DNA from: Candidatus Hydrothermota bacterium
GTDB taxonomy: Bacteria > Hydrothermota > Hydrothermia > B15-G9
Length of the DNA stretch: 8,418 nt
Assembly: GCA_003645975.1 (NCBI GenBank)
Contig: QNDP01000043.1
Span: 1 to 8,418 of the forward strand
Direction of reading: 5' to 3'
Position 1 is the first letter of the stretch. Each line of letters opens with the position of its first letter. The translations under genes and the position numbers were made by a program. Of the stretch, positions 5,910 through 8,418 are shown piece by piece. The notes beneath the pieces are model-generated. The model had not been told where the DNA came from. It made no database searches and saw only the letters and a program-made list of their open reading frames with translations.

Positions 5910-7211
5910 ATGCTCATTATCGAAGCGAAATATGTGATTGCGAAGAAATTTGAGCTGATAGAGGACGGCGCTGTGGTCGTCGATGGTAAATGGATCAGAG
6001 CGGTCGGCAAAGCGGACGAGCTTACCAAAAAGTTCGACGGCCAAATCCTCGATCTGGGGAATTCCATGTTGATGCCGGGCTTTGTGAATGCACACACACA
6101 CGCCGCTATGGTGCTGATGCGCGGCCTCGCCGACGACCTGCCGCTTATGGAATGGCTCCAAAACCACATCTGGCCGTTGGAACGAGAATTCGTGAACGAG
6201 GAGTTCATCCAAATCGGTGTGGAACTTGCCCTCGCCGAGATGATCCGTTCGGGCACAACTTCATTCGCAGACATGTATTTCTATCAGGACATAGCCGCAC
6301 GGGTCATCAAAAAAGCCGGACTCCGCGCAGTGCTCGGAGAAGCGATCATCGATTTTCCCACCCCCAGATTCGACAAACCTCAAGACATGCTGAGCTTCGC
6401 AAGGGAGTTCATCCAAGAGTGCATAGGGGACGAACTGATACATCCGTCGGTTGCGCCACATGCCCCGTATTCCTGCAGTCGAGAACTGCTTGAGAAAACA
6501 AAGGCATTGGCAGATGAGTTCGGGACAAGCATCCTGATCCATGTCGCTGAGACAAAGGATGAGGTGGAGCAGTTGCTCGAGCGCTACGGAAAGACACCAG
6601 TTCGATACCTTAACGACATCGGGTTTTTAAACGAGCGTGTGATCTGTGCGCACAGCGTTTGGCTTGACGACGAGGAGATCGAGATAATGGTCGAGCGGAA
6701 GGCCGGCGCTGTCCACCAACCTTCAAGCAACCTCAAACTTGCGTCCGGTATAGCCCGTGTCGATCGATACATCAAAGCCGGAATGCGTGTCGGACTCGGA
6801 ACCGACGGCGCTGCCTCGAACAATGACCTCGACATGGTCGCCGAGATGCACATAGCCGCACTGCTTCAGAAGGTCAAAGAGATGGATCCGACAGCCTTGC
6901 CCGCATGGGATGCGTTTCACATGGCAACTCAGGGCGGCGCCGATGTCATAGGGCTGGGAGACAAAATCGGAACGCTCGAACCCGGAAAATACGCCGACAT
7001 GATCGCTTTTGATCTGGACGCACCGCATTTGACCCCAATTTACAACCCCATATCCCATCTCGTATATGCGGCCAAAAGTTCGGACATCCATTTCGTGATG
7101 GTCGGCGGAAAGGTGCTCATGGAAAACAAGGAGTTGAAAACCATCGACGAGGAGCGGGCGATGGCGCGCGCAAGGGAGTTCTCAGCAAAATTCAACAAAG
7201 GAGCAGCTTGA
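5910..7211 (+). CDS. mtaD: 5'-methylthioadenosine / S-adenosylhomocysteine deaminase
   Basis: This 433-residue cytoplasmic amidohydrolase is full length. After the N-terminal beta-sandwich (1-55) comes PGFVNAHTHAAM (56-67), with metal ligands H62 and H64, then RGLADDLPLMEWL and IWPLE (87-91), whose Glu91 is the nucleoside-recognising residue in the MTA/SAH deaminase group. Further signatures are APHAPYSCS (182-190), IHVAETKDE (210-218) with H211 and catalytic E214, AHSVWL (247-252, H248), PSSNLKLASGIA (271-282) and GLGTDGAASNN (295-305) with D299. The ALPAWDAFHMAT segment and GTLEPGKYADM loop complete the pattern. Characterised relatives such as the Thermotoga enzyme TM0936 deaminate S-adenosylhomocysteine and methylthioadenosine, and adenosine more slowly, to the inosine forms. 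The related guanine or chlorohydrolase families lack the ADDLPLMEWL stretch, so this call is firm at family level; the preferred substrate is inferred. The gene stands alone with its own ribosome site. Confidence 0.92.
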   Translation: MLIIEAKYVIAKKFELIEDGAVVVDGKWIRAVGKADELTKKFDGQILDLGNSMLMPGFVNAHTHAAMVLMRGLADDLPLMEWLQNHIWPLEREFVNEEFIQIGVELALAEMIRSGTTSFADMYFYQDIAARVIKKAGLRAVLGEAIIDFPTPRFDKPQDMLSFAREFIQECIGDELIHPSVAPHAPYSCSRELLEKTKALADEFGTSILIHVAETKDEVEQLLERYGKTPVRYLNDIGFLNERVICAHSVWLDDEEIEIMVERKAGAVHQPSSNLKLASGIARVDRYIKAGMRVGLGTDGAASNNDLDMVAEMHIAALLQKVKEMDPTALPAWDAFHMATQGGADVIGLGDKIGTLEPGKYADMIAFDLDAPHLTPIYNPISHLVYAAKSSDIHFVMVGGKVLMENKELKTIDEERAMARAREFSAKFNKGAA

Positions 7212-7280
7212 ACCGCCATTCTCCAATTTTTTCGTTATGAATACATTTGGAAATTAAAGAATTTGTCATTGAGCTGTGAA

Positions 7281-7324
7281 GGGGTGAATCAATTCTACTG
7301 AGCTTTCTTAGGTGAATTGACCCC
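7281..7324. repeat. Bulged inverted repeat, possible RNA hairpin
   Basis: GGGGT (7281-7285) and CAATTC (7290-7295), separated by GAAT, pair with GAATTG (7314-7319) and ACCCC (7320-7324). This makes an 11-base-pair stem with a four-base bulge and an 18-base loop. GGTGAAT also occurs as a direct repeat in the two halves. No T-run follows on either strand, so it is not a standard terminator. Confidence 0.45.
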
Positions 7325-7453
7325 AAAATTCAACTGCAAGGTTCCAAATGGGCGAGGGGCATCCTTCACAACGGTGATTTAAGCAACATCCTGTCTGACA
7401 TCGGGTTAGCTTCTATTCCCACTCGATGCTCAACTTTGAGAGACAGAGTCGGC

Positions 7454-7482
7454 TTGAAGGAATACTTTATTGGGCATTAAGT
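7454..7482 (+). promoter_or_regulatory. Weak candidate promoter of the acetyltransferase gene
   Basis: TTGAAG (7454-7459), a 17-base spacer and TTAAGT (7477-7482) would start transcription near 7489, just ahead of the ribosome site. Both boxes are poor matches. Confidence 0.25.
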
Positions 7483-7500
7483 TACGCACTCCAGAACTCG

Positions 7501-7506
7501 AGGAGG
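7501..7506 (+). promoter_or_regulatory. Ribosome binding site that fixes the acetyltransferase start
   Basis: A perfect AGGAGG lies six bases before ATG 7513. It rules out the longer frame beginning at 7426. Confidence 0.85.
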
Positions 7507-7512
7507 GATGAC

Positions 7513-8172
7513 ATGAAGTTCAGGATAGTCAAATTGGACAAAAACAACTTGAACGACTTCGCCGAGCTTCTTTTCCGCTTCTTTGAGGAGCTGAGGCGCA
7601 AGCAAGGCTGGCGTTCGCCGTTGAGAGAGGAAATCGAGGCCGAAGCGAAGAAAGCCCTCGAACGCAACGACATAGTTTTGATGAGCTACGAAGGGGCGGA
7701 AGCGGTCGGGTTTCTCAGGGTCTCGACTCGGCACGAAGATGCGGTCTTCTGGATCGAAGAGATCTTTGTTTTGCCAAAATTTAGGCGTAAAGGAATCGCT
7801 CGAAAGCTGGTCGAAGCTGCCGAAAACGAGGTCATCAAGCTGGGCGAGAGATCCCTCTATCTTTTCGTGTTGCCGCAGGACAAAGATGCTATTTCGTTTT
7901 GGAAATCAATGGGATACACCACATTAAACTCGATCGAACTCGTCAAGGACCTCCAACCGGTTAGGCGCGGCAAGCGAGTCCTCACAGTCGAACTACTCGG
8001 TGAAAAATTCGACATTTTTGATTGGTCTGAATCATGGTTCGACGATTCGGAAATCGAGTTTATGGAACTTTTACAACGCTTTTACGCTCAAGGCGGCGAC
8101 AAAAGGACATTTCTTTCACTTGTAAACGATGCTCTCAAGGCATATCTGGAACACAAGTCTCAAAACCGGTAG
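7513..8172 (+). CDS. GNAT-family N-acetyltransferase with C-terminal extension
   Basis: The protein has 219 residues. The N-terminal 150 or so form a GNAT domain: an opening strand FRIVKL, a helix FAELLFRFFEEL (16-27), the strand VGFLRVSTR (65-73), then FWIEEIFVLPKFRRKGIARKL split over strand beta-4 and the acetyl-CoA loop, whose RRKGIA (91-96) is the Q/RxxGxG/A motif. Later come LYLFVLPQDKDAISFWKSMGY, the usual fourth motif ending in a conserved FW-x-x-x-GY. The enzyme would transfer an acetyl group from acetyl-CoA to an amine; the acceptor cannot be told. About 60 residues follow the domain (from roughly 160), beginning with a basic strand VRRGKRVLTVEL and continuing into two probable helices. 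I do not recognise this tail; it may mediate dimers or bind a partner. The gene appears to be a single transcription unit. Confidence 0.85.
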   Translation: MKFRIVKLDKNNLNDFAELLFRFFEELRRKQGWRSPLREEIEAEAKKALERNDIVLMSYEGAEAVGFLRVSTRHEDAVFWIEEIFVLPKFRRKGIARKLVEAAENEVIKLGERSLYLFVLPQDKDAISFWKSMGYTTLNSIELVKDLQPVRRGKRVLTVELLGEKFDIFDWSESWFDDSEIEFMELLQRFYAQGGDKRTFLSLVNDALKAYLEHKSQNR

Positions 8173-8179
8173 GAAATCC

Positions 8180-8197
8180 TAATCTGTCAAAAGATTA
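8180..8197. repeat. Short perfect inverted repeat between convergent genes
   Basis: TAATCT and AGATTA flank a six-base loop, eight bases after the acetyltransferase stop and between two convergent genes. The place suits a terminator for either, but the stem is AT-rich and no T-run follows. Confidence 0.25.
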
Positions 8198-8222
8198 CTG
8201 AGAAACCGTCATTCCGCTTTAT

Positions 8223-8418
8223 CTATTCACTCTTCTCAGATTTTGATGTAAGTGCATAGACCACAAGCGCCACAATTAAGCTGATGAAGAACGCTGGGAC
8301 AAGCTCGTAGATCAGCGAAGAGAGCGCTTTGGTGTTGTGCCAGATTATTGTAACGATGGGGCCTGTGATCATCGCTGCGAGTGCACCCCATTTGTTGAAA
8401 TTCTTGACCACTTCCTGT
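8223..8418 (-). CDS. Sodium:solute symporter (PutP-like), C-terminal end only
   Basis: The frame is open to the right edge, so only the last 64 or so residues are seen. They include FNKWGALAAMITGPIVTIIW, then LYELVP-type text (LIYELVPAFFISLIVALVVY) and a short charged tail ending KSEKSE. This is the typical end of sodium/proline-type symporters of the SSS family: a conserved NxxGALAGM helix, a Trp, then YE(L/I)VPxF and the last transmembrane helix. Such proteins use the sodium gradient to import proline, other amino acids, sugars or vitamins across the inner membrane. The substrate cannot be set from the tail, though YELVP favours the PutP branch. The GTG near 8411 is an internal Val codon, not a start. 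It converges on the acetyltransferase gene. Confidence 0.78.
   Translation of the reverse strand, partial: QEVVKNFNKWGALAAMITGPIVTIIWHNTKALSSLIYELVPAFFISLIVALVVYALTSKSEKSE

Larger units (their letters stand above)
7212..7512. other. Gene-free region before the acetyltransferase
   Basis: This stretch of 301 bases has no open frame worth calling; the upstream extension of the acetyltransferase frame to 7426 lacks a ribosome site and family similarity. A T-run at 7227-7232 follows only a four-base stem (GGAG/CTCC), so a terminator is doubtful. A bulged inverted repeat lies at 7281-7324, and a weak promoter near 7454-7482. AGGAGG at 7501-7506 is the ribosome site of the next gene. Confidence 0.5.

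Noticed and set aside
5990..6493. Frame of 167 codons inside the amidohydrolase gene
   Set aside because: It is rich in Arg, His and Pro as expected of an out-of-frame reading; the amidohydrolase frame holds all the motifs.
7200..7232. Terminator after the amidohydrolase gene
   Set aside because: A T-run exists, but the only stem is four pairs (GGAG/CTCC) with a 17-base loop, too weak to call.
7426..7512. Longer start of the acetyltransferase at 7426
   Set aside because: There is no ribosome site there, whereas AGGAGG sits six bases before ATG 7513 and the GNAT fold begins right after it.
1..8418. CRISPR array, tRNA, rRNA, insertion sequence or phage genes
   Set aside because: No spaced direct repeats, cloverleaf-like or rRNA segments, transposase motifs or terminal repeats were seen on reading both strands.

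Overview
This looks like a chromosomal segment of a bacterium, probably an uncultured lineage. The evidence is bacterial-type promoters (TTGACT-17-CATAAT at 1658-1686; TTGAAA-18-TATAAT on the minus strand at 4743-4714), strong Shine-Dalgarno sites (GGAGG-type) before most starts, and bacterial families: pyrimidine-nucleoside phosphorylase, PgpA, VanZ and a sodium:solute symporter. No rRNA, tRNA, CRISPR array, insertion sequence or phage gene was seen. I cannot name the phylum. A free-standing beta-propeller beside a UbiA/PgpA lipid pair would suit an FCB-type or candidate-phylum genome, but that is only an impression.

Layout. Minus strand, 1-1683: a membrane-anchored beta-propeller protein of the two-component-regulator propeller type, followed 37 bases later by the start of a pyrimidine-nucleoside phosphorylase that runs off the left edge. 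Divergent from it, plus strand, 1718-2494: S-adenosyl-L-methionine hydrolase (SAM hydroxide adenosyltransferase, DUF62 family) with its own good promoter. Minus strand, 4664 down to 2486: a tight three-gene operon of an acidic helical protein of unknown function, a UbiA-family prenyltransferase, and a fusion of a VanZ-like domain to phosphatidylglycerophosphatase A. It ends tail-to-tail with the SAM hydrolase, overlapping by 9 bases. Plus strand, 4940-5680: an unrecognised protein with a C-terminal transthyretin-like domain. Plus strand, 5910-7211: a methylthioadenosine/S-adenosylhomocysteine deaminase (amidohydrolase). Plus strand, 7513-8172: a GNAT acetyltransferase with a C-terminal extension. 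Minus strand from the right edge to 8223: the C-terminal end of a sodium:solute symporter of the PutP type.

Two themes stand out. One is turnover of SAM-derived nucleosides. SAM hydrolase yields adenosine and methionine; the amidohydrolase deaminates methylthioadenosine, S-adenosylhomocysteine and, in studied relatives, adenosine; a nucleoside phosphorylase lies at the left edge. These lie in separate transcription units, so a joint pathway is inference. The other is membrane lipid synthesis: a polytopic prenyltransferase translationally coupled to a PGP phosphatase fused to VanZ. The fusion and its operon are the most interesting content of the window. I found no evidence of a wholly new defence or mobile system.
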